DNA from: Coffea arabica
Lineage: Eukaryota > Streptophyta > Magnoliopsida > Gentianales > Rubiaceae
NCBI RefSeq assembly: GCF_036785885.1
Contig: NC_092310.1
Span: 3,162,001 to 3,226,000 of the forward strand
Reading direction: 5' to 3'
DNA length: 64,000 nucleotides
Below the pieces are notes generated by a model that had not been told where the DNA came from, ran no database searches, and was given only the letters and a program-made list of their open reading frames with translations. Shown here piece after piece: positions 13,382 to 24,925 of this stretch (positions are counted from its first letter, which is position 1; each line of letters opens with the position of its first letter). The position numbers and the translations under genes are program-made.

Positions 13382-15093
13382 GGGATAATTGCAGAAACCT
13401 CCCCTGAGTTTTATGGTAATAGCATTGACCTCCCCTATGAGTTTTGAAATAGCAATCACCTCCCTAAAAAAAGGTGGACACAATTTAATAGATTCTTCAT
13501 GGTCAATTTACTAAAATACCCTCACTGAAATTTAATTTTACCAAAGAATGTGATGACTTAAACCCAATAAAACGTTTGTCATTTTGATAATTGTAGTTTA
13601 CACTAAATTAACTATTTATGCATAGTTTAACTAAATAACTAATAATCTAATTAATTAATTAACTAATTATCTGTTGACATAAATAGATAATTAACTAATT
13701 AACTTTAGATGCTTAACTAATTATGTAACTAGTTAATTAACTTCTTAATTAACTAACTAACTAACTCAAGCTGCAGTCTCCGTCCAGCTTTGATTAAGAG
13801 TATGCTTTACTGTGAGACTAGTATTAGAGGGAAGAACAGGGCGGCAATTGCATAATAACACTGAAACCCGCAAGCGGGATTCTGTGTTTTTTCTATTTCA
13901 AGGTTAGCTCGCATGCGGGTTAATGTTATATTTGAGCGCGAGAAGAAAAAATTGGTAATTAGGCTCTTTGGGCATTATAAGTAAATATTTAAATTAATGG
14001 CAGTTTTATTACACCAATATTATTGTATTATCATTATTATGATTATTGTATTATTTCTTATGCAAATATAACATTTAATTATTTAAATTTGATTTTATTT
14101 TTACAATTTATAAAATTTTTATCACTTATATAATATTTTTAAAACCCTAATACATCTAAATTTGATTTTATTTTTCAAATTTATAAGATTTTTATTTAAA
14201 AAAATGGGATACGGATAAGATATCCGGTTGGTTCGATTTGCATAGGTGCATATGAGAATATCCGAATACTCTTTAAACCCGCATGCGGGTTTAAGGAGAT
14301 TATGGCAACTCTCTGACACACTAGTTCCCTAGCTCTTAAAAAAGGAAAAAAAAAAAAATTGAGAAGAGCTCGCATTCCACGAATGCGAGCTCAATAACCA
14401 GAGCTCGCATTCCACGAATGCGAGCTCTTGTAAGCTCGCATTTCACACATGCGAAGACCCCCCTGACGGAAATTAAACCTAAAATCACCCTTTTTGTAGA
14501 ATTTTTTTAAAATTCATCACAAAGTTGGAAATTTCTCTTGTTTTGTATTGTGAAGGATGTAGGAGAGTTCCATGATGTTCTCCTGTGGCTGGAAGAAGCC
14601 ATTTTTTGATTTCTGCAATATGACTTGAAACTGCCAAATTGAGTATCAAGCAAGCTGTGTTTTGAGCTAGAAAATTGCTGCTGCATACATGAGTCCAGAT
14701 TCTGGTATTCATTTTGCTACTGACCATCGTTTATAAGCTAGTGCCTTAGTTACATCAATTAGCCGTTAAGTAGCCGTTGGTTTCTCAGCAAATGAAGTTG
14801 TTGCAGGTCATCATCTGGAAGCATGTTGTTGCATTTATACCCCCTGAACTTCCTTGTGCTTAATGAAAAAGCCCCTCCCTTGTTAATACTACTTGTCAAC
14901 TAACATCAGGGCAAATTTGGAACAAATTTTTTATCTCACTTGTACAGCTAATTTTTTAATGGGAATTGAAGCTGCCTGGACTGATTTTGCAACTTAATGT
15001 TCCTGTTGAGGGGTGCTATCTGCCATTTCAGAACTTAGAGGGGAGCTCAGTGCAACTGTCAGTAGTTTCAGGGGAGGTTTCTGCAATTTTCCC
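13382..15093. mobile_element. MULE-like element with 9-bp target duplication and internal palindromes
   Basis: The left end is GGGATAATTGCAGAAACCTC and the right end reads GGTTTCTGCAATTTTCCC. It is flanked by TTAAAAAAA at 13373-13381 and 15094-15102. It is the same TIR family as the elements at 876 and 22680 but longer (1712 bp). The interior holds a run of TTAACTAA-type repeats (about 13640-13765), several CCCGC-containing palindromes and a cluster of CTCGCATTC palindromes. No transposase is seen. An 80-codon minus-strand ORF at 14485-14727 is not recognisable. The right end is about 295 bp before the start codon of the next gene. Confidence 0.82.
14273..14456. repeat. Cluster of near-perfect palindromes inside the MULE-like element
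   Basis: 14273-14294 is a 22-bp palindrome centred on CCCGCATGCGGG. 14366-14392 and 14401-14427 are two identical 27-bp inverted repeats with arms GAGCTCGCATTC and GAATGCGAGCTC. A third, weaker copy lies at 14431-14456. Related half-sites occur at about 13865 and 13907. Confidence 0.9.
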
Positions 15094-15387
15094 TTAAAAA
15101 AAATGTCATATCTTGTCTCTACCACCCATTATTTTGTTGAATATATCAATGTCACTTTATTAGTGTTTGTCTCTTTATTGTAGTCTATTTTAACACTCCT
15201 ATTCAGCATTTCAATCAGCCATATCCAGAGAAGCAGTAACCAACAGACACCGTTTGATACGCGATCATCGTCACAGTATCTTCCAAGTCTGAAGTGCCTA
15301 TATAGGATTCTTTACTACTACACTGTTCTCTAGTAACTTTTGATAGATTTGGATGCCCTTATAGCTTTTTTTGAGAATTTCAAAGCA

Positions 15388-18300
15388 ATGCTTCTCCAAA
15401 CAATCACAACTAGTAGCCCTTTAAATCTGAGCAACTCTCCTAACTTTTGCTATTGTTCTTCTTGTTTCAAGAATCAGAGCCAAAAGACTCCATCTTTACT
15501 GCCCAAGACCCTGTTTCTCCCAAGTCTTGATTCTAAATTTTACTACCATTTGAGTGATAAAACCAAAAGGGGCTCATTTTTTTCGAGTGGGAATGGCTGT
15601 GGAGCTAATTCCATTCAAACAAGAACAGCATATGCTACTTTGCTTGAGACCCCTGTTCTGTGGGCTGGTAGAGTTTGCATCTTTTATGTCCTCTTGAAGG
15701 CTGGCTTAGCTGGATCTCCTGCTAACCCTCTTATCTCTTCGGGTATGAACATAGTCTACGATGATTATTTGCCGTATTTATGCCAAAAATAAAGTGTTTG
15801 TCTGAATGCTGATTTCGTTTCTTGATAGATTTGGAAACTAGTTCTGATGATTTGGGGTTCTCTAAGTGGTTTGAGAAGTTTCAAGGAAATCCAGGTTTGT
15901 GAATTTTCTTGCTAATTATTATTGTTATTATTATTATATTTTGCAAGCGTTGAGTTGTAAATGCTTGAGTTTGGTAGTTTCTAATACTGGTTTATGGAAA
16001 TTATGCTAGGGGAGAATCATATTTGAGTTAAGGCAATTTAATAATTACAGACTAGTAATAAGGTGAAACTTTGGAATGAGGAAAGTAGCTCTGCTTGTTG
16101 AGTGTATCTCAAACTTTGCATCATTAGTGTAGTGTTCTATGATATGATCATGTGGAATGCCATCTATTCTTTCTAATTTTGTGACACCACATACATTTTT
16201 TTTAGCTTGATTTAATTTTTAAGCAAAGGCTTACAACTACCTTGAAGGCTAATAGTGTCATCAGCGAAACTTGAAGTGGTTATTGGGAGCCTGTAATAAA
16301 ATTCCCAGTGGTGCTAATTTTATTCCCTTGTGTGCTTTTGAGAGAGCTGTGAAGGACATTAAGACAGAGTGTAAGGATAAGACTAAGAGGGGATTGCCTG
16401 GACTGGTTTTTTATTGAGAATAACTTGTTCTCAAAACTGTGTGTTCTTTCTTCCTGTTTCCATTCAAATTGACCTAAATATACTGTACAATTTGCACATT
16501 GCATATAGCAGAATGAATCCTAGGGGAAATGCATGTTTGCCTAGCAACTGTTCCATGAAATTCCACTGTAGATAGTCCTAGACTTATGGAAGCAAGATTA
16601 GGGAAAAAGTACCAACTTGGCATGGGACTTCTTCATGAAATCGATCATCTGAACTAAAGCAAGTGTTGACAGAACAGCCTTCTGTAAGTATTAGATGATA
16701 TTGGTAATATTAGGTATCTGTCATCTGGTTCTACTTGTTAACTGATTCTTTTTGTGAAATTAACCTATCTGGTAAGCGAAACATTAACCCATTTTGTAGG
16801 TGATATGATTCTGAGACCATGTGTGTTTTGTTCATCTCATTTAGAAGATATTTGGATAAAAGAACTTATTACAATATTAATAATTGGCTCCTTTAATAGG
16901 CTGATTTTTGCAAGTATTTATTGAGTTTGATGCTAAATTGGCACAGGAAATTGTCATATCATGACCCTCTGCTTAAGTTGTTTTGGCAGTAACATGTATT
17001 AAAAGACTTCCTTTGTCTGATCATTAGACATGAATTTGGAGAAGAAAGATGAAAGAGGAAAAGCTAAGAAATAGGGAAACAACTAACAAATGTGTAGCAT
17101 TAACGCTTTTCAAACTTTATGCCTAAGGATCACATGTGAGGAGTATTTATAGGAGATCTTTCGCACTAGATAGCAAAATTGACTAGCTTGACGTTAGGCG
17201 ATTTCTTGCTCTTAAGTACTTTTGTTTGACAGTACCAAGTCATGCAACAATCAGTAGACTGCTTCTCACATCATTCTCTACACAGGACTTGTTAATTTAT
17301 TGAATCAAGAAAGATGAGTACTCCTAAATAGATGAAACTTCCAGAACTGTAGCATGAGTATGCTTATTGATCAAGATGTCTCCAATAGATTGAATTGTCA
17401 ATAGTCCTAAAATTTCCTTAGATGGTATTGGATAATTTGCAAGTGGTCTGCTGGGTAGATCTCATTATGCTTATCTTTTGTCTCAGGATTAAAAGAGTTA
17501 ATCTGAATGTTATGATACATGAATTGATTTCATTAAAATAAAAAAAAAATGTGATAGTTTTTGGGAGGTGATGACATTTTTCGTTTATTTTTTTAAGGAG
17601 TCTTTCATTTCTCATGTATTGACTTATTTAGTAAGTGGTCCTATGTGATGAAATGTCAAATATGATGTCACTTGGTACTGCAATAACCAAAATTTAGTCC
17701 AAGTTACCTAACTTGGAACTTGTAAAGAAGTTGCTTAACATGAAGTTATCTAACTTGTTGCCTAACTTGAAGTTCATCAAATTTACCATCCAGGGCAAGG
17801 AACTCCAATGAATACTCAGTCTAACATTCTGGAATAGAATCTGGATAGCATTAATATTTTATATTCTAGTTGCCAACTTTTTCTCTTAGCTTTTCCTTTC
17901 TCATTTTCTTCCTCCAAAAGGTCAGAAGAACTTAAAAATTCTTAAAGACTTTTCTCACTCATTTTGATATCTTTTGCGTTGGAGCATAAACCTAATCACT
18001 ATGAGAGTTTGAAATCCAGGAATGAAGTTGGTTCTCTGTTTGCTTTGAGCATTTAATGGGCTAGTCTTATTATTGTCTAGTAGTTCAGTGGCTCCAGCCC
18101 ATATAATTCTACCTGCACGTATGAGGGACTGCTTGTGTGGATCTTTCTTTCAGTTTTATTTAATTATTTTTATTGGGGGGAGGATGCCTGTAGAGGTTAA
18201 CTAAGGAAAATAGCTTGAGAAGAATGTTTCAAATGGGTTCTGCAAAGCTGCTATAGTCTGAGAATTGTTAACTAAAAGTTTGTTTGGTCATGGTAAAATC

Positions 18301-19267
18301 CATGGGAAGGAAGGAAATAGAGGTGTAGAGATTGATGACTTCACATGGCTGATGAGGAACGGAGAAGGGTGGTAATTGTGTATCAAATAAAATCAAGAAC
18401 CGCACCCTTGGGTTTTTATTAGCTTTGGAGTTACAGGTGTTGATGAAGATTAGGAACTTAGAACAGATATGACCCACTATTATCAGTCTAAAATCTTGGT
18501 ATTAAGGTGAATGGTAAAGTGTGCTTGAAATATTGGAAAGGTAAAGGTAGTAGAAGTGACTTTCTCTGTGTAAACATACTTTTTGCCCATTTCCCTTCCT
18601 GTTCTTCCTTCTTAATGCCAATTACTTACAAGATTAAACCTGTACAATGGGTAAATAACTTCTCCATTTGCTCTTACAGATATAACGTGCTTTATATGAG
18701 AGCTTGTGGTGCCTTGTTTGCTCTTAGTTTTTAGATACAAGGATCCTTCCTGCTTGCTTTAATTTTTGTTTGTTTAAAATGGAAGCTGTCTTCTTCAAGC
18801 AGATAAGGAAGCAACTGATAGAAGGAAACTAGTCAGCAAATGGCATCCAACAACCAAGGGTACCCTTAAGCGCAACTACAGGGTCCCATCAAAATCTGAA
18901 GGGCGCCGTCTTCTGAAAGCCATTGCTTCTTTGTTATCAGATGATGATCACTTCAGAGATGCCTCTTCTCACAAGGTATATCTGCTTCCTGCCTAAGAGT
19001 TCACTTCCATTTTTCGTGGATGATGATTTGATTGTCAGCCTTGTAACTCAAGCTCTTTGGCCTTTTTCCTAGGGTTGTCAAATTAGAAGGCAGAATGCTC
19101 ATGGAGAAAGTGTTTGCTGTAACAATGTTAGAGCTTTGTTTGATGAGCTTCCTACTCCACACCTGGTGGTGGAAATTACAGCTTTTCCTGCTGGTCCTCT
19201 CAACGAAAATGATTATTTAAAAGCTGAGAAATTAGAAAGGGTTCTGAGATCTGCTCCTTCTGCTTGA
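15388..19267 (+). CDS. Conserved plant membrane protein, probably plastid-targeted, function unknown (4 exons)
   Basis: Exons are 15388-15742, 15829-15894, 18803-18975 and 19073-19267, all GT-AG and phase-consistent, giving 262 residues. The start chosen is the ATG at 15388; the frame is open further 5' but without an ATG. The first 60 or so residues are rich in Ser, Thr, Asn and Lys with few acidic residues, as in a chloroplast transit peptide. One hydrophobic segment follows (VLWAGRVCIFYVLLKAGLAG, about residues 90-110). The C-terminal half is soluble and strongly plant-like: SKWHPTTKGTLKRNYRVPSK, KGCQIRR, ESVCCNNVRALFDELPTPHL. I recall close homologues in other plants annotated only as unknown transmembrane proteins. 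Intron 2 (15895-18802, 2.9 kb) holds no other gene that I recognise. No lesion is seen. Confidence 0.85.
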
Positions 19268-20781
19268 TTAACTTGGCTATGTTGGTACTCTAGAATTTCT
19301 GAAAGCTAGAGGGGTGGTTTTCTCTAGTGACAAACCAATTTGACGATGTTGAAATACTTGAGCCTCTAGCAGATGCCAATAGGCCCTTCGTTGTTTTTGT
19401 ATGTATCTGATCTGCTTGTAAATATTGATGGCATGGCTTCAACATCTTGCGTCTGAACTCTGTGAGTTTGTGAGTACACTTCCAACATGGGACCAGATTC
19501 CTTTGATCAATCTTTAGTCAAAGGAAAATCCTTAAAAAATAATAAAAAAAAGTTTGGCCTCTTTGACCATATTATTTTGCGAGGTTTTAATAAATTTTGT
19601 AGCTAAAAACTTTTTTTTTTTTTTTTTTTTTTTTTGCTTTTTCGCTATATTTTGTCAATCAACAAAACCACCAAAAGAAAGCTTGACAATAAGCATAACC
19701 ATATGTAGCAATCAGTATTATGATGGTTTGTTATTTACTACAATATTTCAAATTAGTTGAAATGTTTTGGCAAACTAATATCTTTCTTATTTCTCTTTTA
19801 ATAAAATCAAATTTCATTCATGAAGAGACTTTGTTACATATATTTAAACATCTTGAATGAGGTCTCATGCTACGCATGAAAGTGCACAGATATATGGTTT
19901 GATTTGATTTGATTTTCTGTTCATGGGAGATAAACACAAAGCTGTATAAAATACTAGACGATATTGACCATCACAAAAGATAGAGCATCCAAGCTAGTTT
20001 GATGATATAGAAATGCTGGAAACTTTTGGTGGAGATTCAAGTCAAATTTGTAAGGTAGTTGAAATATGTGGGAAGAAAATTTGTAAGCAAAAATTTGAGT
20101 GCATTATGGCAATATTTGATACATTTGGGATAAAGTTATTGTGTATGAATAATATATTTCAGATATTGAGTGGGACAATATGGTGTACATTGAACTGCAA
20201 CAAATATATAAACTGGAACAACATCATATGTATTGGTATTGTTTACAAATTATCAAGAAATTAGGGCAATTGATGATAAGATTAGTAGGCCTATAAATCC
20301 AACCTCCTTCTTATTGGTTTATTTACAACTAGTTATTCACTGGTACATTTGTACGAGCCTTTTTAATATCTTCAAGAAGAAAATCTTTATATATAAAATA
20401 ATCACTTCTATAAAATTTAATATGCCAAATACAAAAAACATGTCCACTAAATGTGCTACTATACGTGACGTGTTTTTTTTGTCCTTATTATTAATTGACT
20501 ACTAATAAGGACAAAAAAAAAAGTGTCTACTTTTTTTTTAGTTTTCTGAATTGGAAAATAGATATCTTAAATAGAATAGAATTTTGATGATGTTGGAGTT
20601 CAAGGCAAGGCAAGTTTTGGAGATGCAATACAACCTTTTTAGACTTCAAAGAAAAGTTGTGCTACCGCTGCTGATTTGAGTTTGGCTACAGCTACCAGCA
20701 GATGAAATATTCAATCATTGTCTATCACTTTATCATACGAATTATCCAATGAACAAAACTGGGAAAGCCAAGTCTAAACAG
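19268..20781. other. Intergenic DNA
   Basis: This holds the 3' UTR of the preceding gene, then AT-rich DNA with a T-rich tract at about 19611-19635. Short open frames at 20013-20505 have no recognisable similarity or coding character. Confidence 0.5.
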
Positions 20782-21087
20782 TTAATTCCACTTTACACCC
20801 TTCAACTATTTCTGAACTTCCACATTGATCCCTAGATTTTAAAGTGGGAAACTTTAGTTCCTAAAATATAAAATGTATTCCAAAATATATCCTACTTATG
20901 TAAACTTTGTCCCACTGTAATTTTTAAATTATAAATATTTGAAGATTCCATACTTTATCAACTAAAAATGAAGAAATTTTATTTAGAGATAGTAGATTTT
21001 ATACTTAAAGGGGTAAAGTGTCACATTTTAAAGTTTAAGATTTAAAATAAATATTTGAATATTGTTGAACGTGTAAAGTGGAATTAA
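20782..21087. mobile_element. Small TIR element (MITE)
   Basis: The left end TTAATTCCACTTTACACC and the right end GTGTAAAGTGGAATTAA are inverted repeats, extending imperfectly through TTCAAC. The element is about 306 bp and AT-rich. A TA dinucleotide lies just inside both ends, but I see no longer target duplication, so the superfamily is open. Confidence 0.6.
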
Positions 21088-21596
21088 ACCATGTCTAAAT
21101 GTTTGCAAGGGATTAAGGAACACCAGAGTTGAGATGTAATGTACTATATGCTCTGGTTTCAAATCCTTAGTCCCCAAACTCCCCCTGTCCCATATCCCAC
21201 TTTCTGCCACGTGTCTATTATCGATTTATTTGAGTTTGGGTTAACAAAAAACTAGAAACACGTGGCAGCTGTACAAATAAGGGATAGAGGGGACAGAAAC
21301 TATTTTGGGGACGGAGGATTTGAAGCCCTATTACATTAAATAATGTTTTATGGTTTCTTCTATCTTGCTCATAGACTAACAGAAATAGGTAAATCATTCT
21401 CAGCCTTGCAGACCAGGATGGCCCTATACTAGCAGCATGGATGAATTTCCTTGTCTTTGATCTTAAAAAATTAAATGGATTTGATGTGTACTATGTACAT
21501 CATCAATAGATAAGTATGCTCAATCAATCATTTAGGCATTTTTCTATATTACCTTAAATATAACTGGGAAATCAAAATTAACACCATATCAGATTT

Positions 21597-22595
21597 TTTA
21601 CCAATGAGAAAAATAGGATAATCATTTTTAAGATTCAAGAATCAAAGTTAGAGTTGATAATTGTCCATCAAGTAACAAACCTAGCAGCAAAAGATCTAGA
21701 GTTACTATTCATTAAACACAGAGTATAAAACTTAGGGAGTTCCTAAACTATCATTGTTATTCATTTTTGGCCCCCTAATCTATTTTTCGTCTTTGACTGG
21801 CCCTTAAACAATTAAAAGTGTATAGTTCAAGGACTTTTGCGCATTTTAGACATAACTCCAGTTGGAATCAAAGCATTTTTGTCCAACCTTAATCAAAAGC
21901 ATTAGAAGCAATCACAGGCCAACATTCAAGTTAGGAGCAACAGCAGCTACAGGCTAGGTAGTCTAGTCAGCAGCATCAGAAGTAGAAACCACCCAAGAAT
22001 CAGGCCTTTAAAGCAAGGAAATAGGCTTCATTGACTGATGTTGAAAAGGGGTGGATAACCTCCAACTATGCGTATCTTTGAAAGCAGCCTCCTTTTACAG
22101 TTGGAAGGTGGAAAGAAAGATAGGATAGAAGTAGAGCTAGTGAAAATAGCAATGAAAACCAAAGTGAAGGTGCTGGAGCAAGAGGAAGAGGAAATGGGAG
22201 AGGTAGGGGAAATAAGTGTCTGCTCCTGATGCTTTTGATTAAGGTTGGACAAAATTCAATTCCAGCTAGACTTATGTCTAAAATGGCTACAAATACTTAA
22301 ACTATGCATTTTTAATTGTTCAATGGTAAGTCAGAGATAAAAATAGATTAGGGGCCAAAAGTGGATAATGGTGATAGTTTAGGGGCACTTCAAGTTTTTT
22401 TTTTTTTTTTTTTTTTTTACTTTAAACACAAGTGAATCTTAAAATGCAGACTGTTATCTAGAATTAGATATAAAAAACTTTTACAATATGTGAAGAATTT
22501 TAACTAAAGATTATAGTAATTTCTATAGTAATTTCTTCGAATAAACATTTTTTATTTTCTCCTCTGCACATTAAAACAAACGGACGAGTGAAAGT
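21597..22595 (-). pseudogene. Relic 3' flank of a lost DUF716-family copy, split by a TIR element
   Basis: 21597-21733 matches 54940-55055, downstream of the minus-strand DUF716 gene: shared ACCAATGAGAAAAATAGGA and CCTAGCAGCAAAAGATC. After an interruption, 22425-22595 matches 52820-52975 (AATGCAGA.TGTTATC; TTTTATTTTCTCCT). The orientation fits a minus-strand gene copy. No coding sequence of the family remains here. Confidence 0.6.
21734..22394. mobile_element. Element with long (about 170 bp) inverted repeats
   Basis: 21734-21905 and 22223-22394 are inverted copies at roughly 75-80 percent identity. Shared strings include CTAAACTATCA, CCCCTAATCTATTTTT, ACAATTAAAA, CATTTTAGACATAA and TTGTCCAACCTTAATCAAAA. 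The roughly 320-bp centre is unique and contains a short Ser-rich ORF without recognisable identity. It interrupts the DUF716 relic flank. A T-run of about 20 follows the right end. No clear target duplication was found. Confidence 0.7.
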
Positions 22596-22679
22596 AACTT
22601 GTGTAATCTTTAACTTTTTTCTTTTTTAGTGTAATCTTTAACTTTGTTAATACTTAATGCAACTTCAACATTTTATTAG

Positions 22680-23478
22680 GGGATAATTTTAGAAACCTCC
22701 CTTGAGATTTTTTACAATTCTCCTAGTACTCGAGAGATTTTCAATATTACATTTACCTCTTTTGGTCCTATAAATGACCATAATAATCTTAATATATTAA
22801 TATTTTTTCATACAATTAAACAATCTGCTCCTAATCTTATGCCTAAGAATGCATTTCACACAATTAGACATTAAATGGAAGCAAAAATAAGATTCACCTA
22901 TGGAATAACCAATTATGTACTAAACATAATTTTAACATATTACAAATTAATTTTAGCTTTGTTTGGAGGTTCTGGAGATGAATAGAAGAAAATGTAGGCT
23001 GAAAGTTTAAGAAGAATGGGTTTGTTTCTGGTTTTCCAACATTTGAGGGATAGGGTGTTATATTAATGCAATTGGTAAAATTTTTTGACCTTAACGGTGC
23101 TTTTTTTTTTTTTTTGTTGGTTTGGATTGAGGTTTTAGAAATTAGGGATTGATTGTGGTAATGGTCATGGAAATAGTGATACTGATTTGAGATGTGAAAA
23201 TATGAAAGGTTTAGAATAGTAGAAATGAGGGTTAGAAAGTGAGTTTGTAATGTTGTTGATGTTTCAAAATTTTTAAAGAATTTTATGGGAAGTAAAATGA
23301 ATTTCACAATTTCAAGAGGGCATTTTGGGTAATTCATTCAAAATTTTAACCATTGAATAGTTTTTATTAGTAAAATTTACATGAATTAGGGAAGGAGGTA
23401 TGCGTAATTTTTAAAACTTAAAAAAAAAAACTAGGTGCATTTTTTAAAAACATCAAGAGAGTTTTCCGAAATTATCCC
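22680..23478. mobile_element. Third MULE-like element of the GGGATAATTT family
   Basis: The left end GGGATAATTTTAGAAACCTC and right end TTCCGAAATTATCCC are inverted. The flanks are TTTTATTAG (22671-22679) and TTTTATTAA (23479-23487), an 8 of 9 match. Length is 799 bp with no coding region that I recognise. Confidence 0.78.
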
Positions 23479-23487
23479 TTTTATTAA

Positions 23488-24012
23488 TAAGTAGTGCATC
23501 ATATGGAACTGTTAGTAAAAACAGAAATCAACTAAATTATTTCTGCTAAATATATATGTTTCTTTTTTTTATTATTATTATAATTCATACTTTTATAAGA
23601 CCTAATAGTATACGTCGTTAAGTGTGACAAGAACCTCTTCTCATTACTCTTTTATTAAGTTAGAAACATAAGGGGCGAATTGCTACCAACCCCTTTATTA
23701 AGGGGTCGATCTGTAATTAAGTCTAGCTGGAGTTTCTATGGAGTAGCAAAATGCTATTTGATAATTTTGGAATTCAAGTTTCTAACAGGTAACTTAGAAG
23801 CACTATTTCTACATGATTACTTATGGGACAAAATTAAGTGTCAGATCGCTTACGATTTGATCATGATGGAGTTCAAGGCAAGCATATGCTACTTTATTAT
23901 TTGGAAACATGCTTGAGTACACAGAAATTTCCCAATTCTTGGTTCTTTTTTTGCCACATAAACCGAGCAAGCAGAGCATAGAACCAAATGCAAATCAAAG
24001 CAGGGCAACAAG
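23488..24012. other. Upstream region of the plus-strand DUF716 gene
   Basis: No gene is seen. This presumably holds the promoter of the gene at 24013; I could not point to a convincing TATA box. Confidence 0.5.
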
Positions 24013-24900
24013 ATGGGCGGTTTATGGGGACATGTGGTACACGGATTAGCCTTCGTTCTATTTGGGATCTGGCATTTACTTAGCCATATGAGATATCATT
24101 TTCTACATCCAAAATCCTATACATCTTTGCCATGGTTTCCAACTTCAAAATTCAGGTATTTGGAGCTTTTTCTAATCATGGGAGGAAGCGTTGCCTCAAT
24201 ATCCTTGGAACTCTTCATTTCTCCAAGCAAGCACCAACCCTTGGACCCTGATGGAACCATCCCATCAAGCCATCTTCACAACTTTGAGCACTCAAACATA
24301 TCCTTGACCTTCTTTGTTTATGCACTTTTTGCAATCATTCTCGACAAGATTCAGCCACCAGCTCAATATGGCCTTACCCAAATGCTTGGAGGCATTGCTT
24401 TTGGCCAACAATTTCTCCTCTTGCATCTCCACTCTACCGATCACATGGGAGTGGAAGGCCAATACCACTGGCTTCTACAAATTGTCATACTTGTCTCATT
24501 TTTCACTACCTTCCTAAGCATAGGGTATCCCAAGAGTTTCTTGAATAGTTTTATAAGGTCTCTTAGCATCTTGTTCCAAGGGATTTGGCTGATGATAATG
24601 GGAATCATGCTCTGGACACCAGAGTATATTCCCAAAGGCTGTTTTATTAAGTTGCAAGAGGGTCATTATGTTGTCAGATGCCATGATCATGAAGCCCTTG
24701 AAAGAGCTAAAGCATTGGTGAATATTCAATTTAGCTGGTACTTAACTGGAGCTACACTTTTTGGGCTGTGTCTTTATTTGGTACTCTACAAAATGTTCCT
24801 TGGAAAAGTTGAGTATCAATCTTTAACAAGCTCTGAGGATGATGATGATATTGAGACTCAGAAAACGAACAAAGAGACTTTTTCAAGGACAAAAGAGTGA
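24013..24900 (+). CDS. DUF716/TMEM45-family multi-span membrane protein
   Basis: This is a single exon of 295 codons starting at MGGLWGHVVHG. The protein has about seven hydrophobic segments (around residues 7-25, 47-68, 97-115, 119-140, 153-172, 178-202 and 245-266). It also has the conserved short stretches HPKSY.SLPWFPTSK, HQPLDPDGTIPS, LDKIQPPAQYGLT and STDHMGVEGQYHW. These identify the plant DUF716 family, related to animal TMEM45. Some members are described as pathogen- or virus-responsive, but the molecular role is not established. The paralogue at 55253-56140 (-) has the same length and is highly similar, except at the C-terminus. This copy ends in an acidic tail with four consecutive Asp. 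No lesion is seen. Confidence 0.92.
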   Translation: MGGLWGHVVHGLAFVLFGIWHLLSHMRYHFLHPKSYTSLPWFPTSKFRYLELFLIMGGSVASISLELFISPSKHQPLDPDGTIPSSHLHNFEHSNISLTFFVYALFAIILDKIQPPAQYGLTQMLGGIAFGQQFLLLHLHSTDHMGVEGQYHWLLQIVILVSFFTTFLSIGYPKSFLNSFIRSLSILFQGIWLMIMGIMLWTPEYIPKGCFIKLQEGHYVVRCHDHEALERAKALVNIQFSWYLTGATLFGLCLYLVLYKMFLGKVEYQSLTSSEDDDDIETQKTNKETFSRTKE

Positions 24901-24908
24901 AGGACGCC

Positions 24909-24925
24909 GGGGGGGGGGGGGGGGG
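24909..24925 (+). repeat. 17-base G homopolymer just after the stop codon
   Basis: A run of 17 G begins eight bases after the TGA of the DUF716 gene, inside its predicted 3' UTR. The paralogous 3' flank at 55160-55250 has no such run, so it arose in this copy. The length may be imprecise in the assembly. Confidence 0.9.

Noticed and set aside
14366..14456. Regularly spaced palindromic repeats that look array-like
   Set aside because: Only two identical units and one weak one, with 8-bp gaps and no variable spacers, inside a plant transposon. This is not a CRISPR array.
14485..14727. 80-codon minus-strand ORF within the MULE-like element as a captured host gene
   Set aside because: No recognisable motif, no intron signs and no parental gene in the window. 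It may be chance.
15340..15387. In-frame extension upstream of the plastid-protein start
   Set aside because: The frame is open but has no ATG; the first ATG at 15388 gives a normal transit-peptide-like start.
17640..17790. Repeated CTAACTTG phrases in intron 2 of the plastid-protein gene
   Set aside because: Short and irregular, with no ends or unit length that would define an element.
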